DNA of 64,000 nucleotides, taken from NCBI RefSeq assembly GCF_030539665.1, contig NZ_JAUNXR010000004.1:163088-227087 (forward strand), in the 5' to 3' direction. Position 1 is the stretch's first letter. Each line of letters begins with the position of its first letter. The notes beneath the pieces are model-generated. The model searched no databases. It had not been told where the DNA came from and was given only the letters and a program-made list of their open reading frames with translations. This DNA is from Methanobrevibacter sp. Its GTDB lineage: Archaea; Methanobacteriota; Methanobacteria; Methanobacteriales; Methanobacteriaceae. Shown in pieces: positions 9,509-18,435 of this stretch. A program made the translations under genes and the position numbers.

Positions 9509-9667
9509 ATGCAGAAATGGAGATGTAAAAAGTGCGGGTATGTATATGACCCGGAAGAAGGAGCTCCTGGATTTAAAATTGGAACTGCCTTTGAAGATTT
9601 ACCCGATTCCTTCAAATGTCCAACCTGTGGAGCGACAAAACCGTTTTTCAGAAAAATGAGAGATTAA
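9509..9667 (+). CDS. Rubredoxin 3
   Basis: A 52-residue rubredoxin, CKKCGYVYDPEEG and CPTCGATKPF, more basic than the other two. The ribosome site is GGTGAT rather than the GGAGAT of copies 1 and 2, and a T-rich stretch separates it from copy 2, suggesting partly independent expression. Its end overlaps the convergent yigZ gene by four bases. The three copies differ clearly in sequence, so they are old paralogues rather than a fresh tandem duplication. Confidence 0.96.
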   Translation: MQKWRCKKCGYVYDPEEGAPGFKIGTAFEDLPDSFKCPTCGATKPFFRKMRD

Positions 9668-10269
9668 TTCTCAATTTTCTTTAAAGGTTCTCTGTTTTTG
9701 TATTTGACATTTATTTTTGATGAAAACTTTTTAAAAAGATTTTTAATATCTATATTTTTGGCACTTATCACTTCATAGCTGACTTTTTCTTTAAATTCTT
9801 TATTTATTACAAATAACCCGTTTTCCCTGATTTCTTTTTCCACAATTTTCATGTCAGCATATTCAAAATTAATTGTATATATGTCATACAATTCGATTTC
9901 AACGATTTCACTGTTGTTGATGGCTTCCAAAACAGATTTCCCATATGCCCTTACAAGACCTCCGGCACCTAGTTTTATTCCTCCAAAATAACGAGTTACA
10001 ATAGCTGTGATGTTGTGGAGGTCATTTTTTCTCAATGCATTGAGCATGGGCTTTCCGGCTGTTCCGCTAGGTTCCCCGTTGTCGTCATAACCTTCCCCAT
10101 CTATTGTTATGTAGGCGGTGCAATTGTGGGTGGCATCGGAATAAATTTCAGATATCTTTTGGATTATTTCCTTGCTCTCGGCCTTGGTGTTTGTTGGGAA
10201 TAGTCTGCAGATAAACTGCGATTTTTTTATTTTGATTTCGCTTTGACTTTCTTTAGCTATTGTTTTCAT
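9664..10269 (-). CDS. yigZ: YigZ/IMPACT family protein (UPF0029)
   Basis: About 201 residues. The N-terminal domain is the IMPACT/UPF0029 domain with its signature near residue 85-105 (NITAIVTRYFGGIKLGAGGL), preceded by DDGEPSGTAGKP-type residues (DDNGEPSGTAG). The C-terminal domain is the short alpha/beta domain found in bacterial YigZ. The family is widespread and linked to translation control, but its exact role is unsettled. The frame begins at a GTG at 10278; I take the ATG at 10269 as start because it matches the usual length. Confidence 0.88.
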   Translation of the reverse strand: MKTIAKESQSEIKIKKSQFICRLFPTNTKAESKEIIQKISEIYSDATHNCTAYITIDGEGYDDNGEPSGTAGKPMLNALRKNDLHNITAIVTRYFGGIKLGAGGLVRAYGKSVLEAINNSEIVEIELYDIYTINFEYADMKIVEKEIRENGLFVINKEFKEKVSYEVISAKNIDIKNLFKKFSSKINVKYKNREPLKKIEN

Positions 10270-10345
10270 GATTTTCACTAGTTTAATAATAATGTTTATA
10301 TAAAATTTTCACCTATATTTAATTAAAAAAATTTCAGGTGATATC

Positions 10346-10654
10346 TTGTCAAAAAAATCAGCAACCGTTTTTGTTATTTTTATAGTAGCCATTATCGCTT
10401 TTTGCTTAGCTAATGTGGTTGCATCAATGGTTGGAACTTATTCATTAAATGTTTTTGATAATGATGATTTGGTTAACAATACAACTGATTTAAACGACAC
10501 TAATGACTCTTACATTAATGTTGAAACTTCAAGTTCAGATAATGTTAAATCTGAGGATGTTTATGTTTCAGACAATAGTTATGATAACCCGGGTGGGGAC
10601 ACTCCTCAGGTGGAGCCTGTAAACCCTGATCCACAGACAAATGTAACTTATTAA
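10346..10654 (+). CDS. Small membrane-anchored or secreted protein
   Basis: A 102-residue protein not recognised by family. Residues about 7-30 form one hydrophobic segment (signal anchor), and the rest is a low-complexity tail rich in Asp, Asn, Ser and Thr ending in a proline-rich PQVEPVNPDPQTNVTY. The pattern suggests an extracellular disordered tail held at the membrane, with possible N-glycosylation sites (several NxT/S). The start is a TTG with GGTGAT upstream at a good distance. It is flanked by convergent genes and a T-run at the 3' end. Confidence 0.65.
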   Translation: MSKKSATVFVIFIVAIIAFCLANVVASMVGTYSLNVFDNDDLVNNTTDLNDTNDSYINVETSSSDNVKSEDVYVSDNSYDNPGGDTPQVEPVNPDPQTNVTY

Positions 10655-10679
10655 ACATTATCTTTTTTTTTACTTTTTT

Positions 10680-11372
10680 TTAAAAATCCAATAACTTTTC
10701 GGTGTCGAAGATTACTGAGTTGATTGCTAATTCTAAGAGTTGTTTTCCGTATACTTCATCAACATAAACCCCATTTTCTTTTACATCCATTGCACCTGCT
10801 TCAATGTTAGGGTCATTTTTACGAGCTTCATTAAAACCATATAGGCCAACCTCTTCATATTTCTCCAAGTTGGTTTGGTTTTCAACTTCATTCTCGTTTA
10901 TTATTCCCAAAACCTTTGCCATTGATAGCTCTCCGCTGCCTCCATGAGGTCCTTCTGAGTCAATCATCTTGTTGTTGAGAATTATAATCAGTCCGGTTTC
11001 GTCTTCAATGGTGGCCAATTCTGTTGTTATTGGAATGTTTCCTCCATGGGCATTTACGATAATCGCCTTCTCAATTCCCAAATATTCCTTTGCACTGTTT
11101 AGCGTGGAAATGATATTGTCCCTTAGCTCTTCCAGTGATACGTGCTTTCCGTGATTTATCTCATCCAGTTCATGTGCTGGATATATAATTCCTAAAAATT
11201 TAGCACCGCATTTTAAGGAAGCTTCAAGAGCTATGTATGCAGCTATTTTTGCGTCAGTGTCAATTGGAAGTGCAGGCCCATGGTTTTCCAAATGTGATCC
11301 AAGGGCAATGATTCCGATTTTATGAATGTCTGGATTGTGTATGTTTCCTGCTGAGAGTCTTAATTCAACCAT
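10680..11372 (-). CDS. arfB: FAPy deformylase ArfB (creatininase family)
   Basis: A 230-residue member of the creatininase fold. It resembles the archaeal enzyme that deformylates 2-amino-5-formylamino-6-ribosylaminopyrimidinone 5'-phosphate, the second archaeal step from GTP towards riboflavin and the F420 deazaflavin. Metal-site motifs visible are GSHLENHGPALPIDTD near residue 25, the acidic HELDEINHGKH region, and NAHGGNIP near residue 110. The GGSGELSMA stretch is also family-typical. Convergent with the preceding secreted-protein gene; the PUA-domain gene starts just upstream (nine-base gap), so the two likely share a transcript. Confidence 0.9.
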   Translation of the reverse strand: MVELRLSAGNIHNPDIHKIGIIALGSHLENHGPALPIDTDAKIAAYIALEASLKCGAKFLGIIYPAHELDEINHGKHVSLEELRDNIISTLNSAKEYLGIEKAIIVNAHGGNIPITTELATIEDETGLIIILNNKMIDSEGPHGGSGELSMAKVLGIINENEVENQTNLEKYEEVGLYGFNEARKNDPNIEAGAMDVKENGVYVDEVYGKQLLELAINSVIFDTEKLLDF

Positions 11373-11381
11373 TTTAAAGCC

Positions 11382-11864
11382 TCACAATTCAAAGTTCCAG
11401 ATTGCATCTCCAACATAATGTTTTGTTTCAATTGCCTTTCCGGAATCGTTTTCAACCATTTCTGGACCGGTGATTAAACTTATTCCAATAGCTAATGGTT
11501 TCTTGTGGGTTTCATCAATAATGAGGACAATATCTCCCTCTTCGATATCATCACTTGCAGCTACAATTCCAGGACTCATAACATCTGCGCCATTTGTTAC
11601 GAATCTGATGGCTCCCTTGTCCACTTCCACGGTTTTAGCATCAAATTCATTAGCGAGGGCTGCTTTAAGTGTTGGGAAGTATTCTCCATCAATAATGATT
11701 AGGTTAGGTTCATTGTCAACCAATATGAATGAGTAAGGGTCTGCTTCTAGAATTTCCACATTCTTTTTGTTTTCAAGAATTGTGCTGTATTCTCCAAGTT
11801 CGTTTTTAATTTCTTTTATTTTCTTTTTCTTCAAGAAATTTCTTTTTTTTACTTTCATTTTCAT
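11382..11864 (-). CDS. PUA-domain RNA-binding protein (Tma20/MCT-1 family)
   Basis: A 160-residue protein with a basic N-terminus (MKMKVKKRNFLKKKKIKEI), a pre-PUA alpha/beta domain to about residue 75 and a PUA domain from about residue 78 (KTVEVDKGAIRFVTNGADVMSPGI), ending AIGISLITG and GDAIWNFEL. This order is that of archaeal homologues of eukaryotic MCT-1/Tma20, which act with density-regulated protein in initiation and recycling; the archaeal role is not established. Encoded upstream of arfB in the same direction. Confidence 0.87.
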   Translation of the reverse strand: MKMKVKKRNFLKKKKIKEIKNELGEYSTILENKKNVEILEADPYSFILVDNEPNLIIIDGEYFPTLKAALANEFDAKTVEVDKGAIRFVTNGADVMSPGIVAASDDIEEGDIVLIIDETHKKPLAIGISLITGPEMVENDSGKAIETKHYVGDAIWNFEL

Positions 11865-12423
<559 letters not shown>

Positions 12424-12504
12424 ATACTATTATGATTTTATATATGTTTTAAATCAACTTTAAAGCATATTTTATTTTTGCAATTAATTAAAGGAGGTGT
12501 ATCA

Positions 12505-12693
12505 ATGTCAAAGGGAACTCCATCAATGGGTAAAAAGAATAAAAAGACCCATATAAGATGCAGAAGATGTGGTAGAAACACTTACCACTTACGTAAAAAA
12601 GTATGTGCTTCTTGTGGATTTGGTAAATCCAAAAAACTCAGAAGATACAGCTGGCAAAATAAAAAACCAACTACTAGACAAAGATTAGTATAA
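12505..12693 (+). CDS. rpl37e: 50S ribosomal protein L37e
   Basis: A 62-residue zinc ribosomal protein of the large subunit: [16 protein letters not shown] then CRRCG ... CASCGFG and a basic [13 protein letters not shown] tail. A strong AAGGAGGTG precedes the ATG at 12505; the in-frame TTG upstream at 12478 would place the ribosome site inside the gene and is rejected. It forms an operon with lsm and is followed by a clear terminator. Confidence 0.97.
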   Translation: MSKGTPSMGKKNKKTHIRCRRCGRNTYHLRKKVCASCGFGKSKKLRRYSWQNKKPTTRQRLV

Positions 12694-12708
12694 TCAATCT
12701 TTGTTTAG

Positions 12709-12749
12709 GAGATTACTCTTTTTTAGTAATCTCTCAAAACTTATTTTTT
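12709..12749 (+). terminator. Terminator after rpl37e
   Basis: A perfect nine-base-pair stem, GAGATTACT and AGTAATCTC, with a seven-base loop, followed within nine bases by a seven-T run. Located 16 bases after the L37e stop. Confidence 0.75.
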
Positions 12750-12759
12750 TAAAAAAAAA

Positions 12760-13086
12760 TTATAATTCGTCTTCAACAGCATCCCAGAGATCTGTTGCCC
12801 AATTCTGTTTTCCGTCAATTACCATATCAAGTAATCTAATTTTATTGTCCTTAAAACGGAATAGTCTGTAATCCACTGTTTTTTTATCTTCCTTATTGCA
12901 GTCTAGGTATAGGCCTTCATCATATTCTTCTTCAAAGTCTCCTGCCTTTACGAAATCGCCTACAAGGGAATATCCGTTTTTAACGCTTTTGTCCAATTCA
13001 TCTACAGTTTTCAGCCATCCGCCGTTGGCCCTGAACTTTATGTCAGGATCTATTTTCTTTATTTCATCGCTCCAATTGACTAGCAT
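12760..13086 (-). CDS. Conserved hypothetical protein
   Basis: A 108-residue acidic, soluble protein that I do not recognise (begins MLVNWSDEIKKIDPDIKFR, ends NWATDLWDAVEDEL). The frame extends to 13143, but the extra 19 residues are asparagine/lysine-rich, and GTGAT lies just before the ATG at 13086, so the shorter form is chosen. It has no membrane segment, no cysteine cluster beyond one Cys, and many tryptophans for its size. No functional link to its neighbours is evident. Confidence 0.6.
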   Translation of the reverse strand: MLVNWSDEIKKIDPDIKFRANGGWLKTVDELDKSVKNGYSLVGDFVKAGDFEEEYDEGLYLDCNKEDKKTVDYRLFRFKDNKIRLLDMVIDGKQNWATDLWDAVEDEL

Positions 13087-13383
13087 TTTAATCACTTTTT
13101 TATTATTTGGATTATTTTTTTTATAAAGTAGTTGCGAGAGCATTTGATAGGTATTATTTCATTCAGGATATTCCTTGTTATGTTGAATTATCCAAGCTAT
13201 TTATTTTTAAGCTCTTCATTTTTTCTTTTCTCTATTTAGAAACTCCCATATCGAATTTGCATTTTTTTGCACATCGGTATTTGTTAAATTTTGGCTAAAA
13301 CTTGATTAATTATGGGGTACAATTAGAAACATTTATATACTTGATTAAAATACTATTATGTAATCAATTAGGAGATGATTAAT
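13087..13383. other. Intergenic region with promoter and possible gene remnant
   Basis: About 300 bases. On the minus strand, 13216-13305 is an open frame without a start whose end reads like a normal protein C-terminus (SIWEFLNREKKK then stop), possibly a leftover of a decayed gene. On the plus strand, TTTATATAC at 13332-13340 is the promoter of the next gene. Confidence 0.35.
13332..13340 (+). promoter_or_regulatory. TATA box for the 86-residue acidic protein
   Basis: TTTATATAC preceded by GAAACA, about 44 bases before the ribosome-binding site region and 43 bases before the ATG at 13384; compact leader with AGGAGATGATT as ribosome site. Confidence 0.6.
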
Positions 13384-13644
13384 ATGCAAATAGAAGAAAT
13401 TATTGATATTTTAAAAGCAGACTTTGATTGTGACGAAAGCGGCCTCGATTGGCAAGAACACAAATACTTGTTCGAAAACGATGGTGAAAATGCATACGAC
13501 ATTAAAGTAAATGGAATTACCGTACCTTTCGTATTCTCTGTTTTCGCAACCGATGATCAAGTATTAATCTTTAGTAAAGGCGACTTAGTACTTGCTGAAG
13601 TGCCAAGAGAAATTATCGAAACTATTGAAGTAATTAAAAAATAA
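13384..13644 (+). CDS. Small acidic protein, unknown
   Basis: An 86-residue soluble, acidic protein (MQIEEIIDILKADFDCDESGLDWQ...) ending EIIETIEVIKK. The predicted pattern alternates helix and strand, and residues 30-70 resemble a small beta sheet (IKVNGITVPFVFSVFATDDQVLIFSKGDL). No family is recognised. A strong TATA box, an excellent AGGAGAT site and codon use like highly expressed neighbours suggest an abundant protein. It may belong with other small acidic methanogen proteins, such as the 81-residue one at 18436, though the two do not align visibly. Confidence 0.65.
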   Translation: MQIEEIIDILKADFDCDESGLDWQEHKYLFENDGENAYDIKVNGITVPFVFSVFATDDQVLIFSKGDLVLAEVPREIIETIEVIKK

Positions 13645-14026
13645 TTACTTTAATTTTTTATTTTATCTTTTTTTATTAATTTTAATTACTGCTTATTTTA
13701 TTTGATGGATTTTTTGAGTATTCTCATAACTTGAAAAATTTATATTGTTGTTTTAGAAATTCATATTTTGTTTCTTTCAGTGTTTTTTCTTTGATATTCA
13801 TTAAAAAAATTTATTAGATATTATTTACAAATTCTTAATCAATAATATTTTAAAATTTATTAAGTAAATTTGTTAATGTGATAATTTAAATAGTTGTTTT
13901 ATTTCATTAATTTATTCATTTGGTTGTTAAGTGTATGTTTTGTTAGAAAAAATTTCAAATAATGCAAATTTTATCTTGAAATTCAATATTGATAATTAAA
14001 ACATTGATAATTTAATTTATTTTATA
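13645..14026. other. AT-rich intergenic region
   Basis: About 380 bases, mostly A and T with many homopolymer runs. A T-rich tail just after the upstream gene is a likely terminator. Apart from weak TATA-like runs, I see no gene, repeat or RNA structure. Confidence 0.4.
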
Positions 14027-14191
14027 ATGCAAATTGTTGGAGTAGTAATTGGGGCAACTGGCTTTGGATTTAATTTATTAGCTGAGGATTTTGATGAAGG
14101 ATTTACTTGGAAAAAATTGGAAGACGCAATGGTCACTACAGGTACAGAATATGTAATCGCCTTTTCTACACTTCCACTTCCAACTCCATGA
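14027..14191 (+). CDS. Possible 54-residue peptide or gene remnant
   Basis: An open frame of 54 codons starting at ATG and ending nine bases before the first membrane protein gene. The peptide begins with a small-residue hydrophobic stretch (MQIVGVVIGATGFGFNLL), continues with an acidic middle (AEDFDEGFTWKKLED) and ends IAFSTLPLPTP. Base composition is less AT-rich than the flanking noncoding DNA, which supports coding. Against this, no ribosome site precedes the ATG, so it could be the 3' end of a decayed gene. If real it would be a glycine-rich small peptide cotranscribed with two membrane proteins. Confidence 0.4.
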   Translation: MQIVGVVIGATGFGFNLLAEDFDEGFTWKKLEDAMVTTGTEYVIAFSTLPLPTP

Positions 14192-14200
14192 GGTGTTATA

Positions 14201-14962
14201 ATGACATTATCTTATAAAAAACGAATACTTTTACTATCTTTATTTCTGATAATTTTTGTAAGCTTGATGATTATTGGATTATTTAAATCCATGGCACCCC
14301 TTTTCATTCTGCTTGCATTGGTGGCATTTAGTGGACTTATTTTTGTATCCTATTATTTGGATGAATTGAATGACAGGTTTGATTTGAACATTCCTAAGGA
14401 GGCATATGAAACATTCAATTTCAAATTTAGTTTCGGTTCATATTACCAATTAAATGCAATAATGAATTTTTCTTTCGTTACAGTTTTTATTGCGCTTTTC
14501 ATACTTTTAGTTATTATGGGAAATTTTGTTGAAGGATATTCAATTACCACTTCAGCAGTCATATGCATTGTAGGGGCAATTCCTTTTGTAGGAATGGGAT
14601 TGAGACATAGGACATTCAATGACGACAGCAGATTTTATGGGGATGATGGTTATGGCATAGGTTATTCTCCTAATTATTACTTTGCTGTTTCAGCCTTTGT
14701 TTGCTGGTTTGGATATATTTCAGCATATTTTTCAAATTCCATTATGAATGGAGCAATATTGTTTATAGCAACCACCTTCTGCTATTCATGGTTGCTGTTC
14801 CCGGATAAATATAATAAGTACCTGCCCTTTGAGAATAGGAGCGACTATGGATGCTATCTTTATTTGGGAATAATTGCAGTTTTCTTTATAATCTTTTTAA
14901 AGTCATATGCTCCTCCAAGCATTCTGGAATTCATATCTTCAAGAGGACGAAAATTCAGGTAA
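14201..14962 (+). CDS. Polytopic membrane protein, paralogue A
   Basis: A 253-residue integral membrane protein with about six or seven hydrophobic segments. No known family recognised. Three soluble-loop motifs are shared with the next gene: YYLDELNDRFDLNIP after the second segment, GMGLRHRTFNDDSRF in the middle and LLFPDKYNKYLPFENRS before the last segment. AGGTGTT precedes the ATG. The gene follows the possible 54-residue peptide by nine bases and precedes its paralogue by about 54. Roles such as transport or immunity to a peptide are only speculative. Confidence 0.75.
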   Translation: MTLSYKKRILLLSLFLIIFVSLMIIGLFKSMAPLFILLALVAFSGLIFVSYYLDELNDRFDLNIPKEAYETFNFKFSFGSYYQLNAIMNFSFVTVFIALFILLVIMGNFVEGYSITTSAVICIVGAIPFVGMGLRHRTFNDDSRFYGDDGYGIGYSPNYYFAVSAFVCWFGYISAYFSNSIMNGAILFIATTFCYSWLLFPDKYNKYLPFENRSDYGCYLYLGIIAVFFIIFLKSYAPPSILEFISSRGRKFR

Positions 14963-15016
14963 ACTATTAAAAGATTGAATTAACAATTCAATCATTTCAT
15001 TTTTCACGTGATTATT

Positions 15017-15778
15017 ATGAGTTATAAATCAAGAATGGGTTCAATAATTGTATTAAGCATAGCATTAATATCCATGATGCTTCTGTTGGGTTTTAAAAAC
15101 AATAGGATTTTGGCCGTAAAGGCGATTTTCATATATCTGGTGGCAATGAGCGGTCCCTTTTTCACATTATATTATTTGGAGGAATTGAATGATCGTCTGA
15201 AACTGGGGTTGCCTGAACAGTATTTCAAATCATTTTTGTCAATAATCAACTATCAGTTTATTTCACTCTTGATACTGTCGCTGGTTACATTTTCAATAGC
15301 GCTGTTTTTGTTTTTGGCACTCTTTACTCACTTGCCGCTATGGCTATCCGCAGCAATTTCCATAATATCTGCATTTCCTGCCCTTGGGGTGGGATTGAGA
15401 AGGGATTGTTTCAATGACAGCAGCAAATTGGATGACGGCATTCATTTTGTACCTGGTGCATGGGGGACTTATAATATGGTTGAAAGCGGCTATGATCCTA
15501 CAATATTTTATTTACTCAGCCTGGCGATTTGTCTTGTTGGATTTTCATCTTTGCTGTTTGTCCATTCCCTTTTCAACCGATTCATGATTTGCTCAGTAAC
15601 CGTGTTCTGTTATTTCCTGGTCATATTTCCAGACAAGGTCAACAGGTTTTTGCCTTTTGACAACAGGGGAATTGAAGGTCTGGTAGCTTATGCAATTATT
15701 ATCATTATAATATTCGGCTGCCTGATTTATTTTTTCCTGCCACAGGAATTCATAAATGTCCTCTCCGGCCACATATGA
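15017..15778 (+). CDS. Polytopic membrane protein, paralogue B
   Basis: A 253-residue membrane protein paralogous to the preceding gene: YYLEELNDRLKLGLP, GVGLRRDCFNDSSKL and VIFPDKVNRFLPFDNRG occupy the same places. Identity is otherwise modest, so the duplication is old. The frame reaches a GTG at 15008, but that GTG is part of the ribosome site GTGATT, so the ATG at 15017 is chosen. Two paralogues in a row suggest a heteromeric membrane complex or paired receptors; function unknown. Confidence 0.75.
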   Translation: MSYKSRMGSIIVLSIALISMMLLLGFKNNRILAVKAIFIYLVAMSGPFFTLYYLEELNDRLKLGLPEQYFKSFLSIINYQFISLLILSLVTFSIALFLFLALFTHLPLWLSAAISIISAFPALGVGLRRDCFNDSSKLDDGIHFVPGAWGTYNMVESGYDPTIFYLLSLAICLVGFSSLLFVHSLFNRFMICSVTVFCYFLVIFPDKVNRFLPFDNRGIEGLVAYAIIIIIIFGCLIYFFLPQEFINVLSGHI

Positions 15779-15800
15779 AAAATAAACAAGCGTAATTAAA

Positions 15801-15809
15801 TTTATATAA
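15801..15809 (+). promoter_or_regulatory. TATA box for rnc
   Basis: TTTATATAA lies about 54 bases before the preferred RNase III start, in a short intergenic gap after the membrane protein pair. It marks the start of the rnc-metX transcript. Confidence 0.55.
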
Positions 15810-15854
15810 AAATAATTCATAAATATAACATATACTATATAAATGGTTATAATT

Positions 15855-16532
15855 ATGAATTTATTTGAAAAATTTGACATTGTTCCTAACAACACCGAGC
15901 TTTATGACATTGCCTTCACTCATGGCTCATATGGCATAGAGCATGATGTTGACTATAATTATGAAAGGTTGGAGTTTCTTGGAGATTCTGTTTTAAACCT
16001 TATTGTTTCCGAGTATCTTTACAATAAATTTCCTCAATTTGAAGAGGGAAAGCTAACCAAGCTCAGAGCTAATTATGTCTGCCAGACCGCTTTGATTCAC
16101 TATTCTCATGAATTGGGATTGGATGAATATCTGAAAGTCTATACTGAGGAAAACGGAATATCCAACAATGAAATACTGTCAATAACTGCAGATATTTTCG
16201 AATCATTTTTAGGAGCAATATTTTTAGATCAGGGAATAGAATTTGCAAAGGATTATATTTCAAAAATCATTTTTAAATACATTGACGAACAGAAAATATT
16301 CTTTTTCGACTACAAGTCCACAATCAAGGAGTATGGGGATGCTGAGGAAGCAGCCATAGAATATGAAGTCGTTGAAGAATATGGAGTTCCTCATGATAAA
16401 ACTTTTATAATTCGTATTTTAATCGATGGCGAGGAATTTGGCGTCGGAAAGGGAAAGAGCAAAAAAGACGCTGAACAGGACGCCGCTAAAAAGGCAATGG
16501 ATGTATTGGGTATTGAATTGTATGGGAGATAA
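15855..16532 (+). CDS. rnc: Ribonuclease III
   Basis: A 225-residue bacterial-type class 1 RNase III, which cuts double-stranded RNA in rRNA and mRNA processing. The catalytic signature [11 protein letters not shown] is at residues 37-47, and the second acidic site lies in the [15 protein letters not shown] helix; the C-terminal dsRNA-binding domain ends with [18 protein letters not shown]. Two starts are possible: ATG at 15843 and ATG at 15855; the second gives the usual N-terminus. RNase III is patchy in archaea, where tRNA and rRNA are generally processed by the splicing endonuclease, so an ancient acquisition from bacteria is likely. It ends two bases before metX. Confidence 0.93.
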   Translation: MNLFEKFDIVPNNTELYDIAFTHGSYGIEHDVDYNYERLEFLGDSVLNLIVSEYLYNKFPQFEEGKLTKLRANYVCQTALIHYSHELGLDEYLKVYTEENGISNNEILSITADIFESFLGAIFLDQGIEFAKDYISKIIFKYIDEQKIFFFDYKSTIKEYGDAEEAAIEYEVVEEYGVPHDKTFIIRILIDGEEFGVGKGKSKKDAEQDAAKKAMDVLGIELYGR

Positions 16533-16534
16533 CA

Positions 16535-18013
16535 ATGAATAAGGAATCAGTAGGTCTTGTTGAAACCAAATATTATGATATTGATGGAACTATTGAACTT
16601 GAAAGTGGAGCTACTCTTGATGACGTTGTTGTAGCATATGAAACTTACGGTGAATTGAATAAGGAAAAAAACAATGCTATTTTCGTCTGTCACGCGTTAA
16701 CTGGCGATGCCCATGCTGCAGGATGGCATGAGGGCGATGAAAAGCCGGGATGGTGGGAAATTGTAATAGGTCCTGGAAAGGCATTGGACACAAACAGATA
16801 TTTCATCATATGTTCCAATGTTTTGGGAGGATGTAAAGGAACTACCGGTCCAAGTTCGATCAATCCTAAAACAGGAAGGGAATATGCTCGCGATTTTCCT
16901 GTAATAACCATCAAAGACATGGTAAAGGTTCAAAAGAAACTTGTTGATTCTTTTGGAATCAAAGAGCTAAAAGCAGTAATCGGGGGATCCATGGGTGGAA
17001 TGCAGGTTCTGCAGTGGATGGTTTCCTATCCTGAAATGGTCAAGAAGGCAATGCCGATAGCCACTACCGCACGGACATCACCTCAGCAAATCGCATTTAA
17101 TGAGGTCGGCCGTCAATCAATATTCTCAGATCCTAACTGGAATAACGGGTACTATTATGAAAGTGGAAAAGTTCCGAAGAAGGGTCTTGCAGTTGCACGT
17201 ATGGTTGCTCACATCACCTATTTGAGTGAAGAGTCAATGTACCTTAAATTTGGACGTGACCTTCAGGATAAGGATGAGGTGACTTATGATTTGGGTATGG
17301 ATTTCCAGGTTGAAAGCTATCTTCATCATCAGGGAGCAACCTTTGTTAAACGTTTCGATGCAAACAGTTATCTATACATTACAAAGGCTGTTGATTTGTT
17401 TGATTTGGCCATTAAGAATTCCTTAACTGACGGTTTGAACGATGTGGATTCAAAGGTTACTGTTGTATCCATTAATTCGGATTGGCTATACCCGATTGAT
17501 CAGGGGATGGAGATTGTCAGTGCTTTAAGTGCAAATGATGTTGAAGTATCCTTTGCCGAGCTAAAATCAAGCTATGGGCATGATGCATTTCTTTTGGAAA
17601 GGGGTCAGCTCAACTATATAATATCTAGATTTTTGTCTGACGATAGGGTCTCTGATATAATGACAAGTGACGTTCAAACAATCAAGCCTACTTCAGACAT
17701 TAAGGAAGCTGCAAAATTGATGTTGGATAATCAGGTAACTCATCTTCCTGTTGTCAGCGACGACTCTAAATTAATAGGCATTGTCACCAGCTGGGATCTG
17801 TCCAAAGCTATTGCAACAAACACATATTCCTTGAACGATATCATGACAACTTCAGTTAAGTATTGTTATAAGCAGGATTCAATCGACGATGTTATTTATA
17901 AGATGAGGGAGGATGACATTTCCTGTTTGCCTGTCGTTGACGACGATTTAAAACTTGAAGGTGTAGTGACAATTGACCAGCTTAGTCATTTCATTCCAAA
18001 CGGTTCTTATTAG
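16535..18013 (+). CDS. metX: Homoserine O-acetyltransferase with C-terminal CBS pair
   Basis: Transfers an acetyl group from acetyl-CoA to homoserine, opening methionine synthesis. Residues 1-360 are the alpha/beta-hydrolase MetX domain with the nucleophile serine in GGSMGG near residue 150, the aspartate in SDWLYP and the histidine in YGHDAFLLE. Residues about 370-492 form two CBS domains ([42 protein letters not shown]), likely binding an adenosyl ligand such as SAM, ATP or AMP, thus a feedback site. This fusion occurs in other methanogens. The GGGAGAT ribosome site lies in the end of rnc, so the two genes are coupled. Confidence 0.94.
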   Translation: MNKESVGLVETKYYDIDGTIELESGATLDDVVVAYETYGELNKEKNNAIFVCHALTGDAHAAGWHEGDEKPGWWEIVIGPGKALDTNRYFIICSNVLGGCKGTTGPSSINPKTGREYARDFPVITIKDMVKVQKKLVDSFGIKELKAVIGGSMGGMQVLQWMVSYPEMVKKAMPIATTARTSPQQIAFNEVGRQSIFSDPNWNNGYYYESGKVPKKGLAVARMVAHITYLSEESMYLKFGRDLQDKDEVTYDLGMDFQVESYLHHQGATFVKRFDANSYLYITKAVDLFDLAIKNSLTDGLNDVDSKVTVVSINSDWLYPIDQGMEIVSALSANDVEVSFAELKSSYGHDAFLLERGQLNYIISRFLSDDRVSDIMTSDVQTIKPTSDIKEAAKLMLDNQVTHLPVVSDDSKLIGIVTSWDLSKAIATNTYSLNDIMTTSVKYCYKQDSIDDVIYKMREDDISCLPVVDDDLKLEGVVTIDQLSHFIPNGSY

Positions 18014-18346
18014 AACATTTGGCTCATGACTATTGGTCTTTCAATATTTTTTTATTTTTTTCAGACATTTTTATAATTCATTGAATTTTATTCTATTTTT
18101 TTCAATTTTTCTATAAAGTTTTCAAACATTGTTATTTTTTATTAAAAATTATATTTTTTTAAATAATTTATCTATTTTTAATGTTTGCTTTTATTTTTTG
18201 TAATAAGATTTTAGATTAAAATAAGTTATTTGTTCATTATTTATAGTTTTAGATATACAAATTAGTATTAATTTAATATCATGATTATTTTTTCTTTGTC
18301 TTTATTTTATTTTCATTAAAAAATTTTCAAGGTATAAATGATAAGC
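18014..18346. other. AT-rich intergenic region
   Basis: About 330 bases between metX and the promoter of the next gene. T-runs near 18045-18060 probably end the metX transcript. No open frame or repeat was recognised. Confidence 0.4.
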
Positions 18347-18355
18347 TTTATATAT
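18347..18355 (+). promoter_or_regulatory. TATA box for the 81-residue protein
   Basis: TTTATATAT, 76 bases before the AGGAGAT ribosome site. A nearly identical layout (79 bases) precedes the tandem-repeat RNA candidate at 19.1 kb. Confidence 0.6.
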
Positions 18356-18378
18356 GAGCATATTCTAATTATGGTTAG

Positions 18379-18399
18379 TTAACTTTTGTGAAAAGTTAA
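18379..18399 (+). promoter_or_regulatory. Palindrome in the leader of the 81-residue protein gene
   Basis: Perfect nine-base arms TTAACTTTT and AAAAGTTAA around GTG. It lies about where transcription should begin from the TATA box at 18347, so it could be a repressor operator or a leader hairpin. Not a terminator, since no T-run follows. Confidence 0.45.
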
Positions 18400-18435
18400 T
18401 TATTAAATATAAAATACGTTGTAGGAGATGTAAAT

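Noticed and set aside
13107-13298. Plus-strand 63-codon frame in the 13.1 kb gap
   Set aside because: Phe/Leu/Tyr-rich product from AT-rich DNA with no ribosome site.
15593-15895. Minus-strand frame across the end of membrane protein B and start of rnc
   Set aside because: It overlaps two supported plus-strand genes and the rnc promoter; composition is that of a shadow frame.
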